A stretch of DNA of 30,422 nt from a virus. Position numbers and translations under genes: made by a program. The stretch lies in IMG/VR virus record IMGVR_UViG_3300042864_000095, positions 1 through 30,422 of that record; one strand, written 5' to 3'. The notes below the pieces were generated by a model. That model was not told the DNA's origin, searched no databases, and worked only from the letters and a program-made list of their open reading frames with translations. Shown here in pieces: positions 1-8,600 of this stretch (its first letter is position 1; the number at the start of each line of letters is the position of its first letter).

Positions 1-27
1 GTGGACCGTTCTAGCCTAAATAAAGCA

Positions 28-58
28 GAGAGCCTAGGTGAAACATCCTAGGCTCTTA
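28..58 (+). terminator. Perfect 10-bp hairpin (terminator or operator)
   Basis: The arms 29-38 (AGAGCCTAGG) and 47-56 (CCTAGGCTCT) are perfectly complementary around an 8-base loop. Only a short T-poor tail follows, so intrinsic termination is plausible but not certain. The hairpin ends two bases before an extended -10 promoter and covers where a -35 box would lie, so an operator role is possible. Any gene ending upstream (stops at 12-14 or 17-19) is too short here to identify. Confidence 0.6.
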
Positions 59-67
59 TGCTATAAT
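59..67 (+). promoter_or_regulatory. Extended -10 promoter of the oxygenase island
   Basis: TGC followed by TATAAT (62-67) is a consensus extended -10. No -35 hexamer is seen. The ATG of the first oxygenase is at 75, seven bases after the -10, which is where transcription should begin, so this mRNA is predicted to be leaderless. Confidence 0.7.
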
Positions 68-74
68 TGAGGAT

Positions 75-809
75 ATGAATACTTGGCTAACAAAAGATAG
101 ATCAGAAACAGACTCAAATAGAATGCCTTCCAGGGTAACTTCTAGCGGTATCGTGGTAACAAATCCAGCATTAGGCATTAATGTTTATAATAATGCTATT
201 AGCGAATCCCTGTGTGATTTTATTATTAGTACATTAGAAGATAACCTTAACGGTCAGACCAGGTATACTTGGCAGGGAGCTAGGGTAACAGAGGCTGATG
301 ATGTACTAGAAGAGGCTAGGAAGTGCCTAGACTTTAAGGTAAGTTCTCAAAATCTTGGTCCTAAAGATAGCGACAATGCAAAGCTATACGAAATGCACGA
401 ACTAGCATTCAGATCAATTCAGCCAAATGTTGATGACTATGGTCGTTATTGGGGAGTTGGAGTTAACTTCTTTGAGGCATTTAACTTTGTAAAGTATGAT
501 GGTGCAGGAACTCACTTTAAGGTACATGCTGACCACGGCCCAGCATATGTAACTACTATTTCTGTAGTAGCATATATCAATGATGACTATGAGGGCGGAG
601 AGTTGTACTTCCCAAGATTTAATCTAACCCTTAAGCCAAAGAAGGGCGACATCATGGTATTCCCATCAACATATATTTATGAGCATGCATCTAATGATAT
701 GATTTCTGGTACGAAGTATGCCATCGTTATTATGACTGATTACAACGACCGTGGTGGACTAAGAAACTTTAACTATCGTCAAGAAGACATGAATAGACTA
801 ACTTATTAA
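75..809 (+). CDS. 2OG-Fe(II) dioxygenase, prolyl-4-hydroxylase type (paralog 1)
   Basis: This 244-residue protein has a double-stranded beta-helix dioxygenase core in its C-terminal half. The iron ligands are visible as H151-x-D153 and H204, and K214 is in the position that binds the 2-oxoglutarate carboxylate. The strand-turn NDDYEGGELYF at 169-179 is the signature shared with the other five copies. The family uses Fe(II), O2 and 2-oxoglutarate to hydroxylate protein side chains or small molecules; the substrate here is unknown. The N-terminal ~100 residues are less conserved. The start is the ATG seven bases after a -10 box with no Shine-Dalgarno, so it is probably translated leaderless. 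It heads the island and is followed after 10 bases by paralog 2. Confidence 0.9.
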   Translation: MNTWLTKDRSETDSNRMPSRVTSSGIVVTNPALGINVYNNAISESLCDFIISTLEDNLNGQTRYTWQGARVTEADDVLEEARKCLDFKVSSQNLGPKDSDNAKLYEMHELAFRSIQPNVDDYGRYWGVGVNFFEAFNFVKYDGAGTHFKVHADHGPAYVTTISVVAYINDDYEGGELYFPRFNLTLKPKKGDIMVFPSTYIYEHASNDMISGTKYAIVIMTDYNDRGGLRNFNYRQEDMNRLTY

Positions 810-819
810 GGAGAATTTA

Positions 820-1524
820 ATGTCTGATCAAGAAGATCTAAATAAAAGAATTCAAGATTTTTACAAAATAGATAAAATTACATGGTCCTCTATCGAAGAC
901 TTTGGAGATGGCATTATCGTTTATCGTGATGTTCTTCCAAAAAACATGGATATTATTAATAGACTTGAAGAAGTTTTAGACGATCCAAATAATTTTTATG
1001 AGTACCAAGAGGCTATGGTTGGCTATGGTATGAAGATTCCAGAATACCGTGACTGTAAAGATTTTAAGTATAAAAAGTCAGATATTGCTGAACACCAGGG
1101 CGAGGCAGCAGATAAGTTACGTAAGCTTTGGGACGATGTTTACTATCGTCAGCTACAGGCTGTAAAGCACTATTGCAAAATGCACAACATTGGCGAGCTC
1201 AGATATTGGGAAGCAATGAACTTTATTAAGTATGGTCCAGGACAGCACTTCCAGGAACACCACGACAACGGGTATTCCTATAACTGTGTCCTTTCCGCAG
1301 TATCTTACCCAAACGATGATTACGAGGGTGGAGAACTTTTCTTTAGGCTTCAAAACCTAAATATTAAAGCAAAGGCTGGAGACCTATATCTTTTCCCATC
1401 TAACTTTATGTATCCGCATAGGGCTATGCCAGTACACTCTGGAGTCAAGTATTCAATTGTAACAATGCTTGATTATTCCGACAAATACCACAAGCCAGAA
1501 TTTTATACGGAAACGGGTAATTAG
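820..1524 (+). CDS. 2OG-Fe(II) dioxygenase, prolyl-4-hydroxylase type (paralog 2)
   Basis: This 234-residue protein has the same fold as its upstream neighbour. Iron ligands are H147-x-D149 and H200, with K210 as the 2-oxoglutarate lysine, and NDDYEGGELFF lies at 165-175. It is most like paralog 1: both have a long N-terminal part and end shortly after a D-Y-S/N-D stretch, so the two probably arose by tandem duplication. AAGGAG at 808-813 gives a normally spaced ribosome binding site for the ATG. Its TAG stop overlaps the GTG start of the next gene by one base, which suggests translational coupling. The substrate is unknown. Confidence 0.9.
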   Translation: MSDQEDLNKRIQDFYKIDKITWSSIEDFGDGIIVYRDVLPKNMDIINRLEEVLDDPNNFYEYQEAMVGYGMKIPEYRDCKDFKYKKSDIAEHQGEAADKLRKLWDDVYYRQLQAVKHYCKMHNIGELRYWEAMNFIKYGPGQHFQEHHDNGYSYNCVLSAVSYPNDDYEGGELFFRLQNLNIKAKAGDLYLFPSNFMYPHRAMPVHSGVKYSIVTMLDYSDKYHKPEFYTETGN

Positions 1525-2234
1525 TGAAAGATATAGCTGTCTATCGACTAGGTAGCAATTCTGCAAATATAGATCAGCTACCACTTAAAAGGGATTGGAT
1601 GGACCTAACCTTTGATAGACATGCATATCAATGTTTTCCAGTTTCTTTAGCAAATCGTTTAGGTTGGTATATATCGTTTCCAGAAGATATATCTTTTATT
1701 TGGGACGGAATAAATGATTCAACTGCTGGACACGTATCAATACTATCTGGAGAAAAATATGTTCATCCAAATAGGGGGAATAGAACTATAAGTTTTAATA
1801 CTGGAGTATATTTTTCATCTAAGAAAAACGTATCACTTCTAACAATGCCAGTGCCAAATCAGTTTATAGAGGGAACACAGTGCTTCACAACCCTCTTAAG
1901 CACATCAGTTTTAGAGAATGACTTTCCAGTAGCCTGGATAGTAAATAAGCCAAATGAGGTTATCACTATTCCAGCAAACACTCCAATTGCTGCAATTCTG
2001 CCAATATCTTTAAATGATGTGCAATCTTATAATCTTAAGGTTATAGAAGGGATCCCAGAATTGTGGAAAACTCGTGAGTGGTCAGAAAGAATGGGTGATC
2101 GGGCAAAAGCCTCTGAAGCAAAAAATTCAGTAGGAGATTGGACACACTACTATCGTGATGCAGTTGATCATAATGGAGATTCTGTTGGTGAGCACGAGGC
2201 CAAGAAGATTATAATGAAAGTTATAAATGACTAA
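1524..2234 (+). CDS. DUF6065 family protein
   Basis: The 236-residue product matches my memory of DUF6065: an N-terminal R-D-W-M-D motif (24-28), then H-A-Y-Q-C-F-P and A-N-R-L-G-W (33-48), later a W-x-V/N-K-P strand and an I-P-A-N-T-P-I-A-A-I-L-P strand near 148-159. It is beta-rich with no signal peptide or membrane segment. The biochemical role of the family is not known to me. It begins with GTG overlapping the previous stop and ends overlapping the next ATG (ATGACTAA), so it is cotranslated with the oxygenases. A small-molecule or glycan-related role beside hydroxylases would be a guess. Confidence 0.72.
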   Translation: MKDIAVYRLGSNSANIDQLPLKRDWMDLTFDRHAYQCFPVSLANRLGWYISFPEDISFIWDGINDSTAGHVSILSGEKYVHPNRGNRTISFNTGVYFSSKKNVSLLTMPVPNQFIEGTQCFTTLLSTSVLENDFPVAWIVNKPNEVITIPANTPIAAILPISLNDVQSYNLKVIEGIPELWKTREWSERMGDRAKASEAKNSVGDWTHYYRDAVDHNGDSVGEHEAKKIIMKVIND

Positions 2235-2955
2235 ATCTATTAGGTTTATTTCAAATAGGTCTTGGCTAACCACAGACAGCTCATCAAAGCCAACGCCCAC
2301 TAGTAAGTCTATTCCAGTCTGGTATAAAGACGCTGACAGGTATGCAATGAGGCCAGATGGTGAGCCATGGATAGGACAAGATGGTGGTAGGGTTGTTACA
2401 TGGAAAGCTTGCCCTGCACTCTATGATATCATGACAACTGGATATGTTTATAGAACACCATGTGATATTGAGTTTTATCTTAATGATTCTGGAGTAATTT
2501 CAGTAAAAATTTTAGATGATCAGTACAAGGATTTTATTCAGGCTAGAGATCCAATGCCACAGTTTGAGATTCCTTGGGGGTACTATGAGAATCACTTTGC
2601 ATGGTGGGCAGACTGGGCAGTTGAGTTGCCTTCTGGATATAGTGCACTGTACTCACAACCATTTAACAGGTTTGACTTACCATTCTTAACTACTAGCGGA
2701 ATCATTGATAATGACAAGGTTCATTTGCCAGGAACTATGCCATTTTTTATAGCCAAGGGTTTTACTGGTGTAATTCCAGCAGGAACCCCATATGCACAAA
2801 TAGTTCCGTTTAAGCGTGAAGACTGGAAGTCGGAGATAGTGATAGAGGACCCAAAGGAACTTTATACAAAGAATATGGCAAATACCTTTAAGTATAGAAA
2901 GCCTAGTGGTGGCATATATCAGCGTGATGTTTGGGAAAGACGCAAGTACGAGTAA
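2227..2955 (+). CDS. Beta-rich DUF6065-like protein of unknown function
   Basis: This 242-residue protein is rich in aromatic residues and strands. It opens with a K-S-I-P-V-W-Y-K-D segment near residue 28. Its later half has a strand reading I-P-A-G-T-P-Y-A-Q-I-V-P, closely resembling the I-P-A-N-T-P-I-A-A-I-L-P strand of the upstream DUF6065 protein, so the two are probably distant paralogs with a jelly-roll-like fold. No catalytic signature is recognised. It starts inside the end of the previous gene (8-base overlap) and is the last gene before an internal promoter. It could be an enzyme working with the oxygenases or a virion decoration protein; the sequence does not decide. Confidence 0.6.
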   Translation: MTKSIRFISNRSWLTTDSSSKPTPTSKSIPVWYKDADRYAMRPDGEPWIGQDGGRVVTWKACPALYDIMTTGYVYRTPCDIEFYLNDSGVISVKILDDQYKDFIQARDPMPQFEIPWGYYENHFAWWADWAVELPSGYSALYSQPFNRFDLPFLTTSGIIDNDKVHLPGTMPFFIAKGFTGVIPAGTPYAQIVPFKREDWKSEIVIEDPKELYTKNMANTFKYRKPSGGIYQRDVWERRKYE

Positions 2956-2957
2956 CG

Positions 2958-2966
2958 TGCTATAAT
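2958..2966 (+). promoter_or_regulatory. Extended -10 promoter, second oxygenase operon
   Basis: TGC plus TATAAT (2961-2966) lies directly after the preceding stop codon. The ATG at 2973 follows the -10 by six bases, predicting a leaderless transcript. No -35 element or Shine-Dalgarno is present. Confidence 0.7.
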
Positions 2967-2972
2967 TAATTT

Positions 2973-3656
2973 ATGGAAAATCAATATACTAATAACCACA
3001 ACGACAACCCCGTATCAATAACACCATCTGGTTTTTTTGGCAACGGACCAGAAATGATTGGAACCCTTGAAAACTTTTTAACGGAAGAAGAGCTTCAGGC
3101 ATTAAATGGATTTATTCGCAATAATGAAGCCTGGGATGTTACTCAAACACACTACAATGAAGACGGAACTGTGATATATGATTCTGGATATTGGGACGGT
3201 CGTGTAGCAACTTATCCAACAATTAATCAAACAAGTCCTGAGACAGTACAAATGATTAGATCAATCGTTAAAAGATTGAAGGTTGAGATTGATAAGTTCT
3301 TTAATGTAAGTGCTTCTCCAACATCGCCAGCACTTGTCCGCTGGCTTCCAGGTAATTTACAGATGCCTCACGCAGACAAAGAATTGCATGAGGGAGAGAA
3401 TGCAGGAAAGCCTAATGATTTTCCTTGGTACGACATTGCTACAATTATCTATCTAAATGACGACTATGAAGGCGGAGAGCTATATTTTCCAAACCAGGGA
3501 ATCCAGTTTAAGCCGAAGCGTGGAGCTGCCTACTTCTTCCCTGGAGACATGAACTATATTCATGGCATAACTAAAATAGAGTCTGGAATCAGGTATACCT
3601 GCCCATTCTTCTGGACTATCACTGCTCACAATAATTCGGAGGTAGACAATGTCTGA
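2973..3656 (+). CDS. 2OG-Fe(II) dioxygenase, prolyl-4-hydroxylase type (paralog 3)
   Basis: The 227-residue protein has H133-x-D135 and H197 as iron ligands and R207 as the 2-oxoglutarate anchor. NDDYEGGELYF is at 162-172. Compared with paralogs 1 and 2 it has the arginine form of the co-substrate site and a P-H-A-D metal motif preceded by W-L-P-G, as in paralog 5. It starts a second transcription unit with a leaderless-type ATG. Its end overlaps the next gene by eight bases. The likely role is side-chain hydroxylation of a protein or glycan; no target is identifiable. Confidence 0.9.
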   Translation: MENQYTNNHNDNPVSITPSGFFGNGPEMIGTLENFLTEEELQALNGFIRNNEAWDVTQTHYNEDGTVIYDSGYWDGRVATYPTINQTSPETVQMIRSIVKRLKVEIDKFFNVSASPTSPALVRWLPGNLQMPHADKELHEGENAGKPNDFPWYDIATIIYLNDDYEGGELYFPNQGIQFKPKRGAAYFFPGDMNYIHGITKIESGIRYTCPFFWTITAHNNSEVDNV

Positions 3657-4374
3657 TATTGTCAATAAAGATAGTTTTATATATTATAAGGATGAACCAA
3701 TAGAAAATAGTATTCTTGGAATTAAGGATAATAGGATAGTAGAGATTCCAAGCTTTGTAAGTCCAGAAGATGCAAAAAATATGATCAACTACTTTGAGGC
3801 AAAGGCTGAGATGTGGGGAGATATTGCTTTCTACGGTTCTTCTGGCATGGGATTACAGCCAAACGACCCAATGCTTGCAGACTATAACTTACCTGGAGAT
3901 TTTTTTGATAACTTGCGTGAGCAGTTTAAGTCTCATGTAGAAGCCGTATTTGGTAGAGAGGTTAAGGCAAACACCTCTCATGCTCAGAAGTGGGATGTTG
4001 GTGGATTTGCTAACCCACATTCTGACAATTCTGATAACCACGGAGAGCCTAACGCCTTTGAAATTAACAAGTATGTTGCAATCCTATATCTAAATGGAGA
4101 TTATGAAGGTGGAGATCTTTATTTCCCAGATCACGACATCTCGTTCAAGCCAACTCCATATGCACTAATTACTTTCCCTGGTGGGGTAGAGAATATCCAT
4201 GGAGTTACAGAAATTACCTCTGGAACTAGATACACTATGGTCTCTTTCTGGGACTTTGCTGACGCAGAATATTCTGAAGAAAAGAAGACCTGGTGGGAAG
4301 AAGAGACAAAGAGAGTTAGAGATCAGCAGGCTAAGCAAAAAGAGGAGTGGTCTAAGGGCAATAAGCTTGCCTAA
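3649..4374 (+). CDS. 2OG-Fe(II) dioxygenase, prolyl-4-hydroxylase type (paralog 4)
   Basis: This 241-residue protein keeps H124-x-D126, H184 and R194. The shared turn is altered to NGDYEGGDLYF (149-159). After the core it has a highly charged, probably helical tail of about 40 residues rich in E, K and W, absent from paralogs 1-3 but echoed in paralog 5, which marks 4 and 5 as the closest pair. The tail might dock the enzyme to a partner; that is an inference. The start lies inside the previous gene and the stop is five bases before the next ATG. Confidence 0.9.
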   Translation: MSDIVNKDSFIYYKDEPIENSILGIKDNRIVEIPSFVSPEDAKNMINYFEAKAEMWGDIAFYGSSGMGLQPNDPMLADYNLPGDFFDNLREQFKSHVEAVFGREVKANTSHAQKWDVGGFANPHSDNSDNHGEPNAFEINKYVAILYLNGDYEGGDLYFPDHDISFKPTPYALITFPGGVENIHGVTEITSGTRYTMVSFWDFADAEYSEEKKTWWEEETKRVRDQQAKQKEEWSKGNKLA

Positions 4375-4379
4375 TAATT

Positions 4380-5030
4380 ATGGAAAAGATTATTCACAAA
4401 CACGATATAGTAGAGTTTCAAAACTTTTTGTCAAGCGATGAATGCCAGAAGCTTATAGAATACTATGATGCTGGAGATTCTTTGTGGCAAGAGACTTGTT
4501 TTTTTAATGCTCGTGTAATGGACCCAAATGGACCAAAGAGTCAGCTTGGTATTGAGCTATTTAATACAAACTTTTTTGAAGAGCTAAGGCAATCTCTAAA
4601 AAACATTGCTGAAGATGTTATGGGTAGACCAGTTAGAAATCTTACACTGAGTGCCCACAAATGGCTTCCAGGGGCTTATGCAGGAGACCACGCAGACAAT
4701 GCAGAGCTAGATGGAACTCCAAATGCCTGGCAAGATAATAAGCTTGTTACAATTATTTATCTTAATGATAACTATGAAGGCGGAAACCTGGCATTTAGAG
4801 ATCACAACATTTCTATTGCACCAAAGGCAGGAACGGTAATTGTATTCGATGTTGGCATTGATAATGTTCACTCAGTAACTGAGGTTACATCTGGAGAGCG
4901 TTATACGATGCTTCTATCTTGGGACTATGCAGATATAGACTATCCAGAAGGATTTCTAGAAGAACTTGCAAGATTAAAGATGGCCGAGCAGCCAAAGCAG
5001 GACGAGCAAAAGAAGCAGTGGAATTCCTAA
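4380..5030 (+). CDS. 2OG-Fe(II) dioxygenase, prolyl-4-hydroxylase type (paralog 5)
   Basis: This 216-residue protein retains H104-x-D106, H164 and R174. The turn motif has drifted to NDNYEGGNLAF (129-139), so the active-site rim differs from the other copies and the substrate may too. A K/Q/E-rich tail follows the core, as in paralog 4. There is no recognisable Shine-Dalgarno in the five-base gap, so translation probably depends on coupling. The stop codon abuts the ATG of paralog 6. Confidence 0.9.
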   Translation: MEKIIHKHDIVEFQNFLSSDECQKLIEYYDAGDSLWQETCFFNARVMDPNGPKSQLGIELFNTNFFEELRQSLKNIAEDVMGRPVRNLTLSAHKWLPGAYAGDHADNAELDGTPNAWQDNKLVTIIYLNDNYEGGNLAFRDHNISIAPKAGTVIVFDVGIDNVHSVTEVTSGERYTMLLSWDYADIDYPEGFLEELARLKMAEQPKQDEQKKQWNS

Positions 5031-5621
5031 ATGTCATCTAAGCCTGTAGTGTTTGCAGAAAAAATATTTTATTACGAGTCTGTTATTGAAGACCCAAAAG
5101 GTTTAGTAGATGCTATTGAGCTATCAAATGACGATCTGTCTGAAACCTCATTAATATCTAACTGGCATTCCTGGTCATCTAGTAATGGTTCTTATGTGTT
5201 TGGTGAAAGAAAAATCACAAATCCAGATGCCTTTATTTCAGCAGCTGAAAATGTAAAGCTTATTTTTTCACTATTGAAGGATACCCTTTTAGAATATGGC
5301 CAAGATTACGCAAATACTCTTGGGGTAAGCTTGGGATCACAAATGCCAATAAGTATAAGCAAGTATTTTACTGGAGCATCTATGGGTCCACACACAGACT
5401 CATCACCAAATCCAACAACAGAGCATATTTCTGCTGTGCTATATCTTAACGATGACTATTCTGGTGGAGAGATTGCTTTTCCAGATCAGGGCATAGTTAT
5501 TAAGCCAACTGCTGGAAGCCTAGTAATTTTCCCATCAATACCCCCATTTTTCCACGAATCTAGAGAGATTACGAGTGGAACAAAGTACATGTCGCCAGCC
5601 TTTTGGCATTTATTAGATTAG
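5031..5621 (+). CDS. 2OG-Fe(II) dioxygenase, prolyl-4-hydroxylase type (paralog 6)
   Basis: At 196 residues this is the shortest and most divergent copy. It has H121-x-D123 (in G-P-H-T-D-S), H175 and K184, with NDDYSGGEIAF at 140-150. The N-terminal half is shorter than in the other copies and starts V-F-A-E-K-I-F-Y-Y-E, a layout common in standalone phage hydroxylases. The ATG follows the previous TAA with no gap. It is the last gene of the island and directly precedes the LamG-domain virion protein, which makes that protein a natural candidate substrate, though nothing in the sequence proves it. Confidence 0.88.
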   Translation: MSSKPVVFAEKIFYYESVIEDPKGLVDAIELSNDDLSETSLISNWHSWSSSNGSYVFGERKITNPDAFISAAENVKLIFSLLKDTLLEYGQDYANTLGVSLGSQMPISISKYFTGASMGPHTDSSPNPTTEHISAVLYLNDDYSGGEIAFPDQGIVIKPTAGSLVIFPSIPPFFHESREITSGTKYMSPAFWHLLD

Positions 5622-5625
5622 TCTG

Positions 5626-5634
5626 TGGTAAACT
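5626..5634 (+). promoter_or_regulatory. Possible extended -10 promoter upstream of the LamG protein gene
   Basis: TGG plus TAAACT (5629-5634) fits the TGN extended -10 pattern used elsewhere but is weaker. It lies five bases after the previous stop. The predicted start of transcription near 5641 would leave a leader of only about 8 bases before ATG 5649. Confidence 0.4.
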
Positions 5635-5648
5635 ATAGGTGGTGAACA

Positions 5649-8600
5649 ATGTCTAATCCATCTAATCTTTACGCAGAAAAAGTCTTTTCTGAACATCCTA
5701 TTGCCCTTTGGCCACTAGATGATTCTGCTGACTATATTTCTCTAATTTCTGAGAACCAGAGAGATATGGAATCTTGGCAGATTGATAATGGAGTAGCAGA
5801 GCTTGTAGGGGAAATTATTGACGAGCCGTTTCCTACAAGTCATGTATCTAAAATAACTGTAGACGATACTTCTGGAAGAGAGTTTTATGTAACATCTGTT
5901 AGCCCAGACATCGTTTCTTTTGATGCTTTGAGTCAGGAGCTATCGACAATAAATGTTGGTGTTTTCCTATATTCCAATACACCATATGTTTCTGGATTTG
6001 ATATTGGCTATGAATATTATGATAGCGTTAGTGGAGCTGTTATACAAGACTTAAAGTTTTTCTCTACTGAAATATATCAAAACTGGATCTTTGTATCAGA
6101 AACCTTTACGCCAGTAATACAATCATCAATGATGAGGCTCGTTGTTCGTGCCAGGTTCTACGAGGGTGACGATGCAGAAAATTATAGCTTCTTAGTAAAT
6201 GGTATATCTTTGGGTCAATGGTCCGAAGAGTTTAATTCATCGTCTTTAGGACAAGATCTTGTATCAATACCACAAGATATTTTTGGAGAGTCTGGCCTTT
6301 TTGGAATTCCAGTACAGTCATATGGTCTTCAAAATTTTGACGGGTATTATATTGTAGAAAACTATGCACTTAAAGCTAAAAATAGTGGCTTTCCTATGGT
6401 TTATGGAACTAACAATGTAACTACTATGCAGGGCGTAGGAAGCAGCAAGCCATCGCTTATTTTGCCATCGCTAGGCTTTTTGAATGAGTCTGGAAAATAC
6501 AAAGATTACACCGTTGAGTTCTGGATCAGAGCTAACTCAGATAGCGTTATTGATAAAAAGATCTTTGGTAGCATCAGAGGTACTGATGGTGTTTATGTTG
6601 GTGGACCATTTATTTCTTTTAAAGTAGGCGATAACTTTATTAAGCACTTTGTTGGTGAGTGGTATAGGCCAATGCTTGTTCAGCTCAGATACTCTTCATC
6701 ATCAATATCAATGATTATTAATGGTGAGCAGGTTGGAGAAGTCTTTATAGACGCTACTGAAATTGAGATGACAGGAACAACCTCCACTATCAATAACATT
6801 ACGGTAGATAATGACTGGATGGCGTTTTGGTCATACCAAGATGTGTCTCCAGTAGAGATAGATGCAGTTGCAATATATGGATATAAGGTACCACTTCAAG
6901 TTGCTAAAAGAAGGTTTGTTTATGGTCAAGGTGTTGAGTTTCCAGAAAATATAAACAACTCTTATAGCGGAAGCTCTGTATTCATAGACTATCCATTTTC
7001 TAAGTATTCCAAAAACTATAGCTATCCAAATATTGGTAAGTGGTCACAGGGTGCCTATGATAATTTAAGAATAAATGGAAATACCGTATCATTTCCAGAG
7101 TATAGCAATGCCTCAGCAGTTTTTAATAACAAAACTCAGGATCAGTGGCTTAATGATGTTAAACTAATTCAAAATGGAGATGCTAGCATAATTTCTCTTA
7201 AGCCAAGCTCTGCGTGGAATAATACAAACGGATATATTTATGTAAACAATTTTTCCTTATCTTCTAGCCAGGCAAAAGCTTTTTATGTTACGTGCAAAGA
7301 AGTATCATCAGTCCCATCACAAACAAAGCAAACAGTACTTTTGATAGAGGATAATGTCTTTGGATCATACTTTGAGATAGCTATATCTCAGGATAAGATA
7401 GAGTACATTCTAAAAGATGGAGATGGAATCACCATAGTAGAGTCAAAAGACAGATACTTCTTGGGAGAAGACTTTGCTATTGGTATAGATATACAAAGAT
7501 TCTCTGATTACTATGGTGAAAAGGTTGCACAGTTTTTCGGAAGACTGTCAAATATGTCTTTGTATGTAGGTGGAAGAAAAGATTTTACTCAAACATTTAC
7601 TGGACATATTTATTCTATTGGTGTATGCTCAGAAAAGAATTTGTCTGAAATACAGTCTATTTTTGGTGAGTCTGGACTGCTCTTTACTGATGAATTTATA
7701 GATGGAAACACTCTTTCTCCAACTGCAGATGCAGAGTTTTACAACACTGCTGTATACGAATTTCTTTATGATGGCGGAACTCTTGGACAATATGCTAACA
7801 GCATAATCTTCTCTCATATAGCAAGTTATCACCTATCTCTGGTAGATTCTCAAATTTCTGGATTTGGTTTGGCTGTAGGTTCAAACTCTTACTGGCAAGA
7901 TTATGTTCCTTTATCCACATTTGCTAAGTTAGTTTCTGATGCCAGGGGAGATAGCAGGCTAGACCTAGACTTCCTACAGTTTAATATTGACTACCCAGCA
8001 CCATCTATTTTTATTCAAGAACAAACAACGGGATCGTGGAGCTACGAGGAGTTGGCTTCTGAATACTCTACGCCAGTTCAAAGATCATATGAATCTCTAG
8101 ATAATCATTTGTTTACAGGGTTTGATAGCTATGAAGATTTGAAAAACAGGGCTGAAAATACTTATAAGTATGACACATCTTCTTCAATTGTAAAAACATA
8201 TGTTACGTTCCAGCTGATAGAGGATAGCCCAAATAAAAATTTAAACTCCTTTGTTAATGAAGAGAGGCCATCAAAGGACGGAATACTAAAACCAGGAGAT
8301 AACTGGCTAAATACAAAGTATGAAGTGGTAGATAATATGATTATCTATCCACCAAGCTCAGTATCTTTTGAGGACCTTGCAATAGTAACTCATATTGAAG
8401 CAAAGACCTTAAGCATTGTAGACACACCGATAGCAATTAGGAGATTAGAGTATTGCTCACTCTCACTTTCTGAAACATCTGCAACTGCTATTGGAACAAG
8501 GTTTGGAAATGACATCTATCCATATAGAAAAGACGGATTTTACTTTACATATAATCAAGATAATCCTTTTACAATTTATAAAGGTAGCACACCATATCTT

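Noticed and set aside
1-27. 3' end of an upstream gene, perhaps terminase
   Set aside because: Only a few codons before stops at 12-14 or 17-19 are present, so nothing can be identified.
4199-4441. Alternative + strand open frame across the paralog 4/5 junction
   Set aside because: It overlaps two strongly supported oxygenase genes in another frame and codes for a basic, featureless peptide.
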